A stretch of 64,000 nucleotides of DNA from PLanc-01 sp034678485 (lineage in GTDB: Bacteria > Planctomycetota > Phycisphaerae > Sedimentisphaerales > Anaerobacaceae), in the NCBI GenBank assembly GCA_034678485.1, contig JAXDBU010000065.1, positions 31,421 through 95,420 on the forward strand. The letters run 5' to 3'. The notes beneath the pieces are model-generated. The model did no database searches and had not been told where the DNA came from. It worked only from the letters and a program-made list of their open reading frames with translations. Position numbers and translations under genes: made by a program. Of the stretch, positions 35,277 through 43,489 are shown in pieces; position 1 is the stretch's first letter, and every line of letters begins with the position of its first letter.

Positions 35277-35910
35277 GTACGCCGTCCATCTTAACACGAC
35301 AGCGCTATGAGGAATTCGGTTGGGTGTTGTTTCGACGCTGAGTTCGTTTTCGGCTTGCATACGAGAGCTGATTACGCCACTGGTAATACTCACAACGCTG
35401 CTTGAGCAAGGCCCACGAGTGGGGCCAACGGCTCCAAATATTCCAGGCCAGGGTGTTCGCCGCATCGGCCACCTGCTCCAGGCCGATCTGCCATTTGCGG
35501 CGGTCTGAAGAATCCAGCGCGCCGATTCCCTCCCGTCGGCCGTGCTCGTCGGCGACCATCCGAATCAACTGCCGGCCGGCACGCTCCTCGTCCCAGCAGA
35601 AGAACGCCATGAACTCCTGCAAGGTTCGTACGGCCACCCCGACGGCCAACGCAATCGGCTCAATCGACTTGCGTTTGACGTCCGACAACAGGCCGAGGAT
35701 GTACTTCTCCAAGTATCCCAGGGTCTTGTGACGTTCAAAACAGGGGGAAAACCGTTTCACGAGCTTCGCCAACGCCGGCCGCAACGAAGCAATCTGCTCG
35801 GATGTCATCTTCGGACTGTCCAATACACCCTCTCATAGGAGAATCATCGGACCATCCTACAGAAACTCCTGAGCAGAAGTAGCGCTGTCGTGTCAAGATG
35901 GACGGCGTAC
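35277..35910 (-). mobile_element. Non-autonomous IS remnant with 31-bp terminal inverted repeats
   Basis: The 31 bases at 35277-35307 are the reverse complement of 35880-35910 with one mismatch (TTAACACG against TTGACACG). The outermost four bases, GTAC, are a palindrome and may be a target duplication and not part of the element. The inside is a 172-aa transposase derivative on the - strand whose TAG stop lies within the left repeat. At about 0.63 kb, the element is under half the length expected for a full IS701/IS4-type element, so it would need a helper transposase to move. Confidence 0.85.
35305..35823 (-). pseudogene. Internally deleted IS701/IS4-like transposase
   Basis: This 172-aa frame keeps a transposase-like N-terminus (KRFSPCFERHKTLGYLEKYI, then AVRTLQEFMAFFCWDEER, reminiscent of IS701 proteins). 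It reaches EGIGALDSSD, where the first catalytic aspartate is expected. It then passes straight to a C-terminal-looking stretch (QIGLEQVADAANTLAWNIW, basic tail RKRTQRRNN). Family members are about 400 aa, so some 200 or more residues holding the rest of the DDE centre appear to be missing, with the frame preserved. No function as a transposase is expected. Family assignment is by remembered similarity; the deletion and flanking repeats are seen directly. Confidence 0.7.
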
Positions 35911-35966
35911 CACAGATCCTTCGCAGGGATGGCACAGTGCGCTCGGCCGGCGTCTTTCTTCCCCCG

Positions 35967-38501
35967 TCAGTTCCCGATGGCGTCGCGGAGGCGGAGCTTC
36001 TCCGCGGGCGGGGCGACGAAGAGCTTCTCGGGGAATCTCCGGCCGGCCAGCAGGTCGTCGTAGATCCGTTGGCCTTCGACCGCGTTGAGAGCCAGGCCCG
36101 CGAGGTACTGGAGACGGAGATTGCGATCCGTGTTGATCTGGGCGTCCCGCAGCCAGCTCGCGAGGTCCGGGGCCTGACCTGCATAGGTCGCGAGCAGGTC
36201 CACCACGGAATCGAACTTCACCTCCGCGAGGGATTCGACCACGCGGGAGTGGTCCGCTTGTTCGAGACGCTGCCGGAGGGCGGGCACGTCGATCCGCAGG
36301 GCCTCGACCTGACCGAGCAGGACCACGTCGTAGCCTTCTCCATCGATGTCGTTGCTCCAGATTGTTCCCTGTGGAAAGGCGGCGAAGAAGGTCGCCATCT
36401 CGCTTTGAACCACGTCCTCGCGGCTCTCGTAAAGGGGCACCCACTGTGTGATGAGCCCGCCGGGATGGAGGTGATGCTTGCAGAGCTCGAAGTACTCTCG
36501 CGTGTAGAGGGCCGCGGAGCCTTTCACCCAAGGATGAATTGGGTCGGACGTGATGATGTCGAACCGCTCCTGCGTCGTGAGGATGTAGTGACGTGCGTCG
36601 TCGCAGATGATCTCGACGCGCGGATCATCCACCACGCGGTAGTTCTCCTTGGCGAAGAACTCCGACGCGACCCTCGGGATCAGCGGCTCGATCTCACACA
36701 GGACGATCCGCTCGACCTCGGGGTGCAGGACAAACGCGCCTGCGGTGACACCCGCGCCACAGCCGACGACGAGGATCGTCCTGGGCTTCGGGTGCAGCAG
36801 GGCGGGCAGGTGTCCGAGCATCCGCTGGAGACGCATGTCCGCCGGTTCGGTCGAGGCCTCCACCTTGCCGCAGATGTGGAAGCTCCTTGTGGTCCCGTCC
36901 AACTCGGTCACGGCGATGGCTGCGTTGCGTCCTTCCGCGACATAGAGCACGTCGCCGAGCCGGGTCCGCGTCGGCAGATACCGGCCGTAGGCGACCAAGG
37001 CCGGCGGGATCGGCGGCGTCCTCCACATCAGGACCGTCGCCAGGGCCGCGATGCCTGCGACGACGGCGATCGGGACACAAAGGGAGAACGGAGCAAGCCC
37101 GCGCCCTCCGGCCTTCCTACCTTCTACCCTTTTCTGCTTCTCCCACGAGACCAGGGCCAGCGCCGCGCCGACCGCCGACAGGGCGATCATGACCCGTTCG
37201 CTGCCCTGCGTACCGATGCGAGGGATCAGGACCATGCTGAAGGCCAGCGAGCCGAGGATGGCGCCGACTGCATTGGCTGCGTACACTTCGCCGACGATCC
37301 GGCTGGGGTCGCGACCGGGTGACGTCGCGGCGGCCAGCGCCAGGGGGAAGCTCGTTCCCCAGAGGATCGCGCCGGGCAGGACCACCCAGAGACAGCGGAC
37401 CAGGTCGATCTGGAAGCCGAGCCAGGGACTACTCGCCAACGACGGATCGATTGGCCAGTAGGGCAAGGACTCCGCGAGCGTGTAGGCAGCCCAGGCAATC
37501 GCGACGGTCAGGAGCAGTTGGCAAACGCCCAGCGCCCATCGCGGCCGGCGGCTGTCTCGGGCAATCATGGACCCGGCTGTGCTGCCCAGACCCAATCCGA
37601 CCAGGAACACCGCCAGGATGATAGAGAAGGTGTAGACCGTTCCGCCCAGCAGCAGGGACAGGATGTGGGTCCAGACGACCTCGGCGCCGAGCGCGCACAG
37701 GCCGGAGAGGGCGATCACTCCGTAGACCATGGGCTGACGCGAGCTTGCGATTCCTGATAGCAGCGTCTCCCGACCTCGACCCGTCGCGTCGTGGCAGCTT
37801 GTGGGCGTCTCGGACGATGACCGGCCTGCCAGGAGCAGGGCCATCGCGGCCATGGTGAAGTTCCCCGCTGCTGCGAAACACGTCGCGACCGCCATGTCGT
37901 GGACTCTCAGGAGGTAGAAGCCCGCCAGCAGGCAGCCGAGCACCGCGCCGACGGTGTTGCTCGCGTAGAAGAAGCCCAGCCAGGCGATGCCTTTCGGCGT
38001 GGCTTCGACCCTGCGGGCAATGGCCGGAAGGGTCGCGCCCATCAACATGGTGGGCGCCAGCAGGCACAGGGCGCAGACCGCTCCGCGGACGAGGACGCTG
38101 GCGAGGCCGTGACCGAAATACGACGCGTAGAGCCCATTGATGGAGGGAAAAGCCAGCAGTAGGATGATCCCGCAGGCGCCGATGCCCAGCTCGATCAGCG
38201 CATAAACACGCAGCGGATGGCGTCGGGCCGGGATGACGCGAGGGAACAGAAGACTACCGAGACACATGCCGCCCATGTAGGTGCCCAGCAGCACGCCAAG
38301 TGACACAGCGGAGGAGCCGATGACCAACTGGAGGGACTGGAGCCAGACCACCTCGTAGATCAACGCGGAACAACCGCTGCCGACAGATAGAACCGCCAGC
38401 AAAGGGAATGTGAGCGACCACGGCCTCTCCAGTCCGGAGCCGTCCTCAAGATGCAACCCAGCCAATGGATTCTCCGACACGCCCATAGCACCTGTCGTCA
38501 T
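35967..38501 (-). CDS. Fused multi-pass membrane / spermidine-synthase-like protein
   Basis: An 844-aa protein in two parts. Residues about 27-490 are a run of a dozen or more hydrophobic segments in two similar sets (MFS-like; each contains a conserved small-residue stretch such as GTYMGGMCLGSLLFPR and GLGLGSTAGSMIARDSRR). Residues about 530-770 form a spermidine-synthase-like Rossmann domain with the cofactor loop ILVVGCGAGVTAGAF, acidic strand end CEIEPLIP, DDARHYI, and ITSDPIHPW before an aromatic helix. Related fused proteins are common in planctomycetes; whether they make polyamines is not established. The start (ATG 38501, or ATG 38486) lacks a good ribosome site. The frame ends 57 bp from the insertion remnant. 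Confidence 0.85.
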   Translation of the reverse strand: MTTGAMGVSENPLAGLHLEDGSGLERPWSLTFPLLAVLSVGSGCSALIYEVVWLQSLQLVIGSSAVSLGVLLGTYMGGMCLGSLLFPRVIPARRHPLRVYALIELGIGACGIILLLAFPSINGLYASYFGHGLASVLVRGAVCALCLLAPTMLMGATLPAIARRVEATPKGIAWLGFFYASNTVGAVLGCLLAGFYLLRVHDMAVATCFAAAGNFTMAAMALLLAGRSSSETPTSCHDATGRGRETLLSGIASSRQPMVYGVIALSGLCALGAEVVWTHILSLLLGGTVYTFSIILAVFLVGLGLGSTAGSMIARDSRRPRWALGVCQLLLTVAIAWAAYTLAESLPYWPIDPSLASSPWLGFQIDLVRCLWVVLPGAILWGTSFPLALAAATSPGRDPSRIVGEVYAANAVGAILGSLAFSMVLIPRIGTQGSERVMIALSAVGAALALVSWEKQKRVEGRKAGGRGLAPFSLCVPIAVVAGIAALATVLMWRTPPIPPALVAYGRYLPTRTRLGDVLYVAEGRNAAIAVTELDGTTRSFHICGKVEASTEPADMRLQRMLGHLPALLHPKPRTILVVGCGAGVTAGAFVLHPEVERIVLCEIEPLIPRVASEFFAKENYRVVDDPRVEIICDDARHYILTTQERFDIITSDPIHPWVKGSAALYTREYFELCKHHLHPGGLITQWVPLYESREDVVQSEMATFFAAFPQGTIWSNDIDGEGYDVVLLGQVEALRIDVPALRQRLEQADHSRVVESLAEVKFDSVVDLLATYAGQAPDLASWLRDAQINTDRNLRLQYLAGLALNAVEGQRIYDDLLAGRRFPEKLFVAPPAEKLRLRDAIGN

Positions 38502-38703
38502 GATACCGTGATAGTGGCTCGCGAGGAATCAGCGGCTACGGAATTCTCTGCGGTGCGGTTTGTAGTGACGCCGTGAGGCGTTATCCTCTTTGTCCGGCAG
38601 GATATGCCCTTACGGGCACACTATGAACAGGATTCTGACCGTGGGCTCACGACGAACCCTTGTACCGCGAGTCGAACGTCGGCTGCCTTGACGGGTCTTG
38701 AGG
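38502..38703. other. Intergenic gap between two - strand genes
   Basis: It contains two small hairpins, CGCCGTGAGGCG and TGCCCTTACGGGCA, and no credible frame. The stop of the zinc-ribbon/PH gene lies at its right edge. Confidence 0.4.
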
Positions 38704-39465
38704 CTACTCGAGATGGAGGACTCCGCGCTTCTTGTCGGCCTTGAGACCTGCTTCCTTCAACGTGTCGTACAGGTACCGGCACTGGCGGACCTTGACGAAC
38801 TCGAACTCGGGGTCCGTCTCGTCCTTGGTGATGACGACCACCGTGCCGATGCCCAGGATGCACTCGAGCAGCGAGCGGTGGAGCTTCAGGTCGATCACGC
38901 GGAACATGTCGATGTTGTCCACCTGGCGGTCGAAGATGCCTCGGGACCACTCGATGCGGTCCGGCGTCACCTCGTAGCCGATGCTCTTGACCACTGCGAT
39001 CTTCCAGGCCAGGACCATCAGGGCGACGAGCGTCAGTCCGAGGGCGCCCAGGTCGATCCAGCGTTCGATGAGCAGGAGCCGCTCGGCCGGCACGTTGACC
39101 TTCGGGATATACGACACCACCCTGGCGACCGGGTAATGATAGACCGCCCAGCACAGGGCAACGAGGCAGGCGATTTTGACGGCGGCGCCGGCCACCGCGA
39201 ACAGGCTGGGTCTGCCAAACCAGAGGACATCGCTCTCGGGCTGTTCTTCCGCTCCTTCGGCGGGCTGTTCCTCGGGCTGCTCTTCCGCGGGGTCCTCCTG
39301 GCCCTTCGCGGCTGCCTTGCGGAGTTCGGGCGTCAGGAACTCGCCGCAGTAGCGGCACTTGATCGCCTGGAAGCGGATCGTCTCGGCGCAGAACGGGCAC
39401 GCCTTCGTCCGGTGCCGGGTCCCGGGCGACCTGGGCATAGGCACGGAATCAACCTGCTGCGACAT
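38704..39465 (-). CDS. Zinc-ribbon and bPH2-domain membrane protein
   Basis: A 253-aa protein. After a short N-terminus, a zinc ribbon (CPFCAETIRFQAIKCRYCGE; Cys pairs 19 residues apart) leads into an E/P/Q-rich linker of about 30 residues. Two TM helices follow (VAGAAVKIACLVALCWAVYH and LGALGLTLVALMVLAWKIAV), then a C-terminal bacterial PH (bPH2) domain with YEVTPDRIEWSRGIFDRQVDNIDMF split over two strands and a conserved tail. Such proteins are usually small membrane scaffolds or stress proteins. The frame runs back to 39630, but ATG 39465 has AGAAGG just upstream, and the bases before it carry the AACTGGCAACTGAGAAC intergenic repeat, so the longer N-terminus is unlikely. Confidence 0.82.
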   Translation of the reverse strand: MSQQVDSVPMPRSPGTRHRTKACPFCAETIRFQAIKCRYCGEFLTPELRKAAAKGQEDPAEEQPEEQPAEGAEEQPESDVLWFGRPSLFAVAGAAVKIACLVALCWAVYHYPVARVVSYIPKVNVPAERLLLIERWIDLGALGLTLVALMVLAWKIAVVKSIGYEVTPDRIEWSRGIFDRQVDNIDMFRVIDLKLHRSLLECILGIGTVVVITKDETDPEFEFVKVRQCRYLYDTLKEAGLKADKKRGVLHLE

Positions 39466-39665
39466 GGCCTTCTCATCCGAATGGGTTCTCAGTTGCCAGT
39501 TCGTCATATCCACTCTGTTTATCGGCCACTGGGCATCGGAAAGCCCAGTGCGGCGTGCGATTCGACGGCAATTCTGCTTATCGGACGTGCGGCAAGCACT
39601 GTGGTTCTCACGATCCGAGGTCGAGGGCATGTCCTGTTATGGAACCTGCGACGCGGGCATACAAC

Positions 39666-39695
39666 AAAAAGGGCTGCGCGATTGTCGCACAGCCC
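39666..39695 (-). terminator. Intrinsic terminator of the PEP-CTERM gene
   Basis: Read on the - strand: stem GGGCTGTGCGA/TCGCGCAGCCC (11 bp with one G-T pair), 3-nt loop, then TTTTT. It is located 29 bp after the stop at 39724. This is the strongest terminator in the window. Confidence 0.9.
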
Positions 39696-39723
39696 CTGTG
39701 TTGCCACGGTTATCGAGGAGAGA

Positions 39724-40419
39724 TCAGAACGTCTTGCGACGGCGCAGCCAGCCGACCAAACCTGTGCCCAACGTTCCCAGGAGGATTGTGCTCGGCACCG
39801 GGACGGCTGCCACCGGGCTGACCACACCCACGCCAACGTTGTGAGCGTCGACACGGTCGGGCATGTAGTCTTGTATGACTGTCATTTTATCGTCCAGAAG
39901 CTGCACCTGGGAGGCAACAAAGAAGTTCATCAGACCGTCGTCAGAATTCAACTCGCTCAGCGGCAGCGTCACCTCCACCGAGTCGGACAGGTAGGTCACC
40001 GAGACCATATGGCGCGGCGACCACCAGCCCGCGTCATACAAGCTCCAGTACGCGTCTCCCTGGAAATCGGTTCCCCGGATCTTGATGATTGCGTCGAGGC
40101 CCATGCCACACCGGTCCTTGCCCGTCAGCGGGTCCTGGTCCAGGTCCAGTGCAAAGTGGGTGTACGCGGTCCCTTCGTCATACCCCGATGCGTAGCGGAT
40201 GCGGAAGATCGCATTGCCCTCGCTGGTGATTGTGATGGACCCGAATGCCAGGTCCACGGATGCATCTATACTGTCTCCTGTGGCGTCCAGCACCTCGCCG
40301 TATGCTGTGACAGTCGCGCGGGCGGATGGGGTCGCTGCCAGAAGAGATGTTCCCGCCACGACAAGGGCCAGTATCGGCCAAACAAACACAAGTTCCTTGA
40401 TTATACGCGACCATCGCAT
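39724..40419 (-). CDS. Secreted PEP-CTERM-anchored protein
   Basis: A 231-aa protein with a Sec signal (KELVFVWPILALVVAGTSLL, followed by SARA) and a C-terminal sorting tail: VPVPST, a hydrophobic helix (ILLGTLGTGLVGWL) and RRRKTF. This is the exosortase/PEP-CTERM plan. The mature part is beta-rich and mentions no catalytic motif (GSITITSEGNAIFRIRYASG, ALDLDQDPLTG, a calcium-like DLDQDPLTGKD run). An outer-surface or matrix protein is inferred. A much longer frame continues to 41787, but it is antisense to the next genes, and ATG 40419 fits the signal peptide. A good terminator follows, and the gene is divergent from the pseudopilin gene. Confidence 0.85.
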   Translation of the reverse strand: MRWSRIIKELVFVWPILALVVAGTSLLAATPSARATVTAYGEVLDATGDSIDASVDLAFGSITITSEGNAIFRIRYASGYDEGTAYTHFALDLDQDPLTGKDRCGMGLDAIIKIRGTDFQGDAYWSLYDAGWWSPRHMVSVTYLSDSVEVTLPLSELNSDDGLMNFFVASQVQLLDDKMTVIQDYMPDRVDAHNVGVGVVSPVAAVPVPSTILLGTLGTGLVGWLRRRKTF

Positions 40420-40484
40420 GCCTGTCAATTCGTAAATCACGTATTCTTGAGAGGTCTTGCCTCCATTTGAGTGAATATCGACAG

Positions 40485-40513
40485 TTGACGAATGGGCCCT
40501 GGCGGGGTAATCT
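40485..40513 (+). promoter_or_regulatory. Predicted sigma70-type promoter of the pseudopilin gene
   Basis: TTGACG (40485-40490), 17-bp spacer, TAATCT (40508-40513). Transcription would begin near 40520, about 50 nt before ATG 40570. This supports that start over the upstream in-frame ATG at 40528. Confidence 0.6.
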
Positions 40514-40569
40514 GAAGTAGGTCTGTCGTGGAACTCGGGTTCGCATTTTCGAGGTCGAGGGCAAGAGCC

Positions 40570-41349
40570 ATGAAGAGCAGGCGGGCTTTTACGTTGATCG
40601 AACTGCTGGTGGTCATCGCGGTAATCGCGATTCTGATGGCCATTCTGACGCCGGCGCTCAACAAAGCAAGGGAGCAGGCGAAGAAGATCGTCTGCTCGGG
40701 TCATATGCGAGGCCTGGGCGTCGCCATACGGATGTACCTGGATGACTACGACGGCAAAACGCACAATTCTCCCAACCAGGGGCTCTGGGACAACGCCTTC
40801 GAAGGGGGCAGCGTCGTCATCAAGTACGGTCCCAATGACGGCAACGCCTACTGGGGGATTGCCTATCATCCATATGCCCCGAACAAGAAGGTCTTCCGAT
40901 GTCCCAGCAGCAGGCGCGTAGACGATTGGCCGGAATGGGGTTGGGGCGTGAAGTACCAGAAGTACTTCCGGTACTGTTGTTACGGCCTCAATGTTTACGT
41001 TGCCAGCAGGGACACCGACGGGGACGGCGCAACGAACTGGGTCAACGTCGATCGCGAATTCAAGAAGCACGACGAGGTCATTGTCTTTCAGGACCATATC
41101 GAGCAGAGGATGGACGGCGCCGACTCCGATATGTTCTGTCTCGGCTCCGGCTCCGTCAATCTCTCCCAGTGGCGTCCGGGCAGCAGTCTCGTGAACTCCT
41201 ACTGGGGCGACTACGACACAGTGGGCGAGTGCTTCCGACACAAGCGCATGTCCATGACCTGCTGGCTGGACGGGCACGTCAGCGGCATCAAGGAGAGCAC
41301 CGGCGAGGACGTTCCTCGGCGCTGGTATACCGGGAAAGCGACGGATTAG
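40570..41349 (+). CDS. Pseudopilin-like secreted protein with H-x9-DG-like tail
   Basis: A 259-aa protein starting MKSRRAF, with the prepilin cleavage motif before TLIELLVVIAVIAILMAILTP. This hydrophobic stalk helix is followed by the KAREQAKKIVCSGHMRGLG region usual in planctomycete type II pseudopilin-like proteins. The globular part has aromatic- and Cys-bearing stretches (FRCPSSRR, YCCYGLN). Near the end, RHKRMSMTCWLDGHVSGI gives the H-plus-DG signature of this family. It should be processed by a prepilin peptidase and exported by a type II-like machine; a candidate ATPase sits at 62356-63966. GAGGG about 11 bp upstream and the promoter at 40485-40513 support this start. Confidence 0.9.
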   Translation: MKSRRAFTLIELLVVIAVIAILMAILTPALNKAREQAKKIVCSGHMRGLGVAIRMYLDDYDGKTHNSPNQGLWDNAFEGGSVVIKYGPNDGNAYWGIAYHPYAPNKKVFRCPSSRRVDDWPEWGWGVKYQKYFRYCCYGLNVYVASRDTDGDGATNWVNVDREFKKHDEVIVFQDHIEQRMDGADSDMFCLGSGSVNLSQWRPGSSLVNSYWGDYDTVGECFRHKRMSMTCWLDGHVSGIKESTGEDVPRRWYTGKATD

Positions 41350-41373
41350 GGAGATATGATCGCGGAGAGCAGG

Positions 41374-41799
41374 ATGACGCACGTGACCTATCGACGAGGA
41401 GTTCTTCTGGCGGTTGCGGTTGCTCTGGCGGTGTGTGGATGCAAACGCAAGGGGAACGATGCCGGCCGGGCGCCTATGTGGGCGGTGAACGAAGCGGAGG
41501 TCACGGCGGCACGGGATGCCATGGCGAGGGGGATGACGGCTATCCCGTTGGAGAACCTGACCGCTGCCCACGTGGGCAGTCGGTGCGTCGTGGTGGCCCG
41601 TACGCCGGACGACGACTCTCCTCCGCCGCCACCGTTGGGCATGGTTCACAGGATGGGAGCGACAACCATCTACGCTGCCCAGATCCACGAGGTCTCTCCC
41701 CAGAGCATCAAGATTCTCGCGACCTACCCGACCTCGGGCAATCAAAAGGTCGTCGAAATCCCGCGTACGGACATCCAGTCCATCCACGTGAGCAAATGA
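41374..41799 (+). CDS. Small lipoprotein of unknown function
   Basis: A 141-aa protein. The N-terminus (VTYRRGVLLAVAVALAVCGC) is a typical lipobox, so the mature protein starts at the cysteine and is membrane-attached. The rest has a polyproline run (DDDSPPPPPLG) and a compact C-terminal beta-rich part (AATTIYAAQIHEVSPQSIK-like strands ending EIPRTDIQSIHVSK) that may be an SH3-like fold. I know no family for it. GGAG six bp before ATG 41374 is better than the site before ATG 41356. The gene follows the pseudopilin by 24 bp and probably shares its transcript. Confidence 0.75.
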   Translation: MTHVTYRRGVLLAVAVALAVCGCKRKGNDAGRAPMWAVNEAEVTAARDAMARGMTAIPLENLTAAHVGSRCVVVARTPDDDSPPPPPLGMVHRMGATTIYAAQIHEVSPQSIKILATYPTSGNQKVVEIPRTDIQSIHVSK

Positions 41800-41811
41800 C
41801 CTGACGCAGCG

Positions 41812-41842
41812 CCCGCCGGGAGTCGTGGAGACCCCCGGCGGG
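41812..41842. terminator. Hairpin between convergent genes
   Basis: CCCGCCGGG (41812-41820) and CCCGGCGGG (41834-41842) form a 9-bp stem with a 13-nt loop, followed on the + strand by TTAT. It sits 12 bp after the lipoprotein stop and 52 bp before the end of the opposing gene. The T-run is weak. Confidence 0.6.
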
Positions 41843-41893
41843 TTATGAAGTCCATAGTCTCAGGTCCGAGATCTCACATCTTCGGACGAGCTG

Positions 41894-43462
41894 TTACGCC
41901 TCTTGGACGACCTTGTAGCCCATCGCATCGGCCAGAGCGAAGAGAGGCTCCTTCAGATCGCCATAGCAAGTGACACGGTGCCAGCCCCACTGGTCCCACA
42001 TGGTGAAAAGCTTCTCGATGTCGCCGACAGGTTCTGCTGCCAGCTTGGTCCGGCAGGCGCGGTCGTCCGGATCGTTCGCGACGGCCTTGCCCTGGTGAAA
42101 GAGCATTTCCTTGCGACCCTGGTCGAACTCGATCGTGGTCGTCATATAGCCCAGCGGCAGGATCGACCGCACGGACGCGCCCTGGCGATCCTCCGAGTGC
42201 GTCATGATCGTGAAGGGATTCGTCGTGCCCTTGGGACCGAAGGCCCTGTTTGAGGCCACGCAATGGGCGTAGATGATCTGGCGTTTCGCGATGTCAATGA
42301 CCGGGTCGGAGATGTAGCCGGGCCGGCCCTGGGTCAGCGCGTTCAGTGCCACCATAGTGGAGGTCGAACGCGTGTCGCACTCGCAGGCGCCGATGAGACC
42401 CTCGTTGCACAGCTCGTGGAAGCCCAGGCACGGGTAGGCGTGGATGTGCCCGCCGTAGAAGCCGCCCAGGCAGTTGATCGTGATGGCGTTGGCGCCGTGC
42501 TTTTTCAGCACGTCCTTCATGCCCAGATACATCGCTGCGGAGGTGTCGAGCGTCTCCTGCGAGACATCGAATACGCCGGCGGCGTTCTTGCGCCACTGGT
42601 TGGCGACGGCGCGGGACTCGTCTTTGTCCGCTGCTTTCCAAGCCTCGTTGACCTCCGCGAACGAAACCCACTCCATGGGAATGCCGAGGAGCGAATCCGC
42701 CGGACCGGATTCCTGATTGCGGACCGCGAGGATCTTCGACTGCTTCATCCGCTGGAGGCACTCCGGCGTCGAGAGCACTTGGAAGGAATCCGGCGTGCAG
42801 ACCAGGTTGCCGGCCTTGGGCGTCCGTGCGACTCGCACCTTGGCGGTTGCGGCGACGAAGTCCGAGACGGAGCCGCCTGTGCGGACGATGTCGAAGCAGT
42901 TGACCGCTTCGACCAGGTCCTCGAATCGCGAGGAGGGCAGGAACCCAATGTTCGGCGTCCGGCTGCGGAGGAAGCCAGCGGTGTAGACGAGGAATCCGCC
43001 GCTGCCGGCGTACTGGAAGTCCACGTACAGCACCGGCTTGCCTGATGTCGCGATCGTCTGCGCGACCTGGTTCCAGCAGTTGAGCTGCTGAACGATGTAA
43101 CCACCAATGCCTGCGGACTTGTCCTCGTTGAGAATCTTCGTGGCGTCGTCCTTGCCGACGGCCATTGAGGAGACGAACTCAAACTGTGGGCACTGCTTGG
43201 CCAGGCCCGTACTGACCTTCTCCATGACAGGCCGGAAGTCGAATCCCTTGTTCGGCCAGTCCGGACCCGGCTGCACCGGCGCGTGCAGAGCGTACACGAT
43301 GCGAATCCGCATCTTCTTCTCACCGGAGCCTGCGAACAACGGGCTCGCATTCGACAGTAGTCCCGCGGCGCCTGCACAGGCTGCGCCACACCCGGCCGCC
43401 AGGAACCGCCGCCGGTTCATCACGCAGCACGCACATCCCGAAACGAATTCATTCTTGTTCAT
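41894..43462 (-). CDS. Tat-exported L-fucose-isomerase-like protein
   Basis: A 522-aa protein. Residues 1-45 form a Tat signal: a short Cys-bearing lead (SGCACCVMN), then RRRFLAAG, a hydrophobic core and a cut near LFAG. The rest looks like an L-fucose/L-arabinose isomerase-type fold. The first half alternates nucleotide-like Rossmann elements (MRIRIVYALHAP, KPVLYVDFQYAGSGG). The second half carries GFYGGHIHAYPCLGFHELCNEGL and ACECDTRSTST, close to the metal-site stretches of that fold. Export is unusual, as the isomerases themselves are cytosolic, so a different substrate or a binding role is possible. GGGAG lies seven bp upstream of ATG 43462 and only one from ATG 43468, which fixes the start. 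Confidence 0.8.
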   Translation of the reverse strand: MNKNEFVSGCACCVMNRRRFLAAGCGAACAGAAGLLSNASPLFAGSGEKKMRIRIVYALHAPVQPGPDWPNKGFDFRPVMEKVSTGLAKQCPQFEFVSSMAVGKDDATKILNEDKSAGIGGYIVQQLNCWNQVAQTIATSGKPVLYVDFQYAGSGGFLVYTAGFLRSRTPNIGFLPSSRFEDLVEAVNCFDIVRTGGSVSDFVAATAKVRVARTPKAGNLVCTPDSFQVLSTPECLQRMKQSKILAVRNQESGPADSLLGIPMEWVSFAEVNEAWKAADKDESRAVANQWRKNAAGVFDVSQETLDTSAAMYLGMKDVLKKHGANAITINCLGGFYGGHIHAYPCLGFHELCNEGLIGACECDTRSTSTMVALNALTQGRPGYISDPVIDIAKRQIIYAHCVASNRAFGPKGTTNPFTIMTHSEDRQGASVRSILPLGYMTTTIEFDQGRKEMLFHQGKAVANDPDDRACRTKLAAEPVGDIEKLFTMWDQWGWHRVTCYGDLKEPLFALADAMGYKVVQEA

Positions 43463-43489
43463 GCTCATGCTCCCAAAGTTGATGACGTG

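Noticed and set aside
34150..35294. Short frames in the 34-35 kb gap
   Set aside because: They consist of noncoding repeat words, differ in frame from word to word and have no ribosome sites.
35898..37322. A 474-codon + strand frame across the fused membrane/spermidine-synthase gene
   Set aside because: It is antisense to a protein with clear membrane and Rossmann segments, begins inside the IS terminal repeat and has no domain.
40420..41787. Upstream extension of the PEP-CTERM frame to 41787
   Set aside because: It is antisense to the pseudopilin and lipoprotein genes; the true signal peptide begins at 40419.
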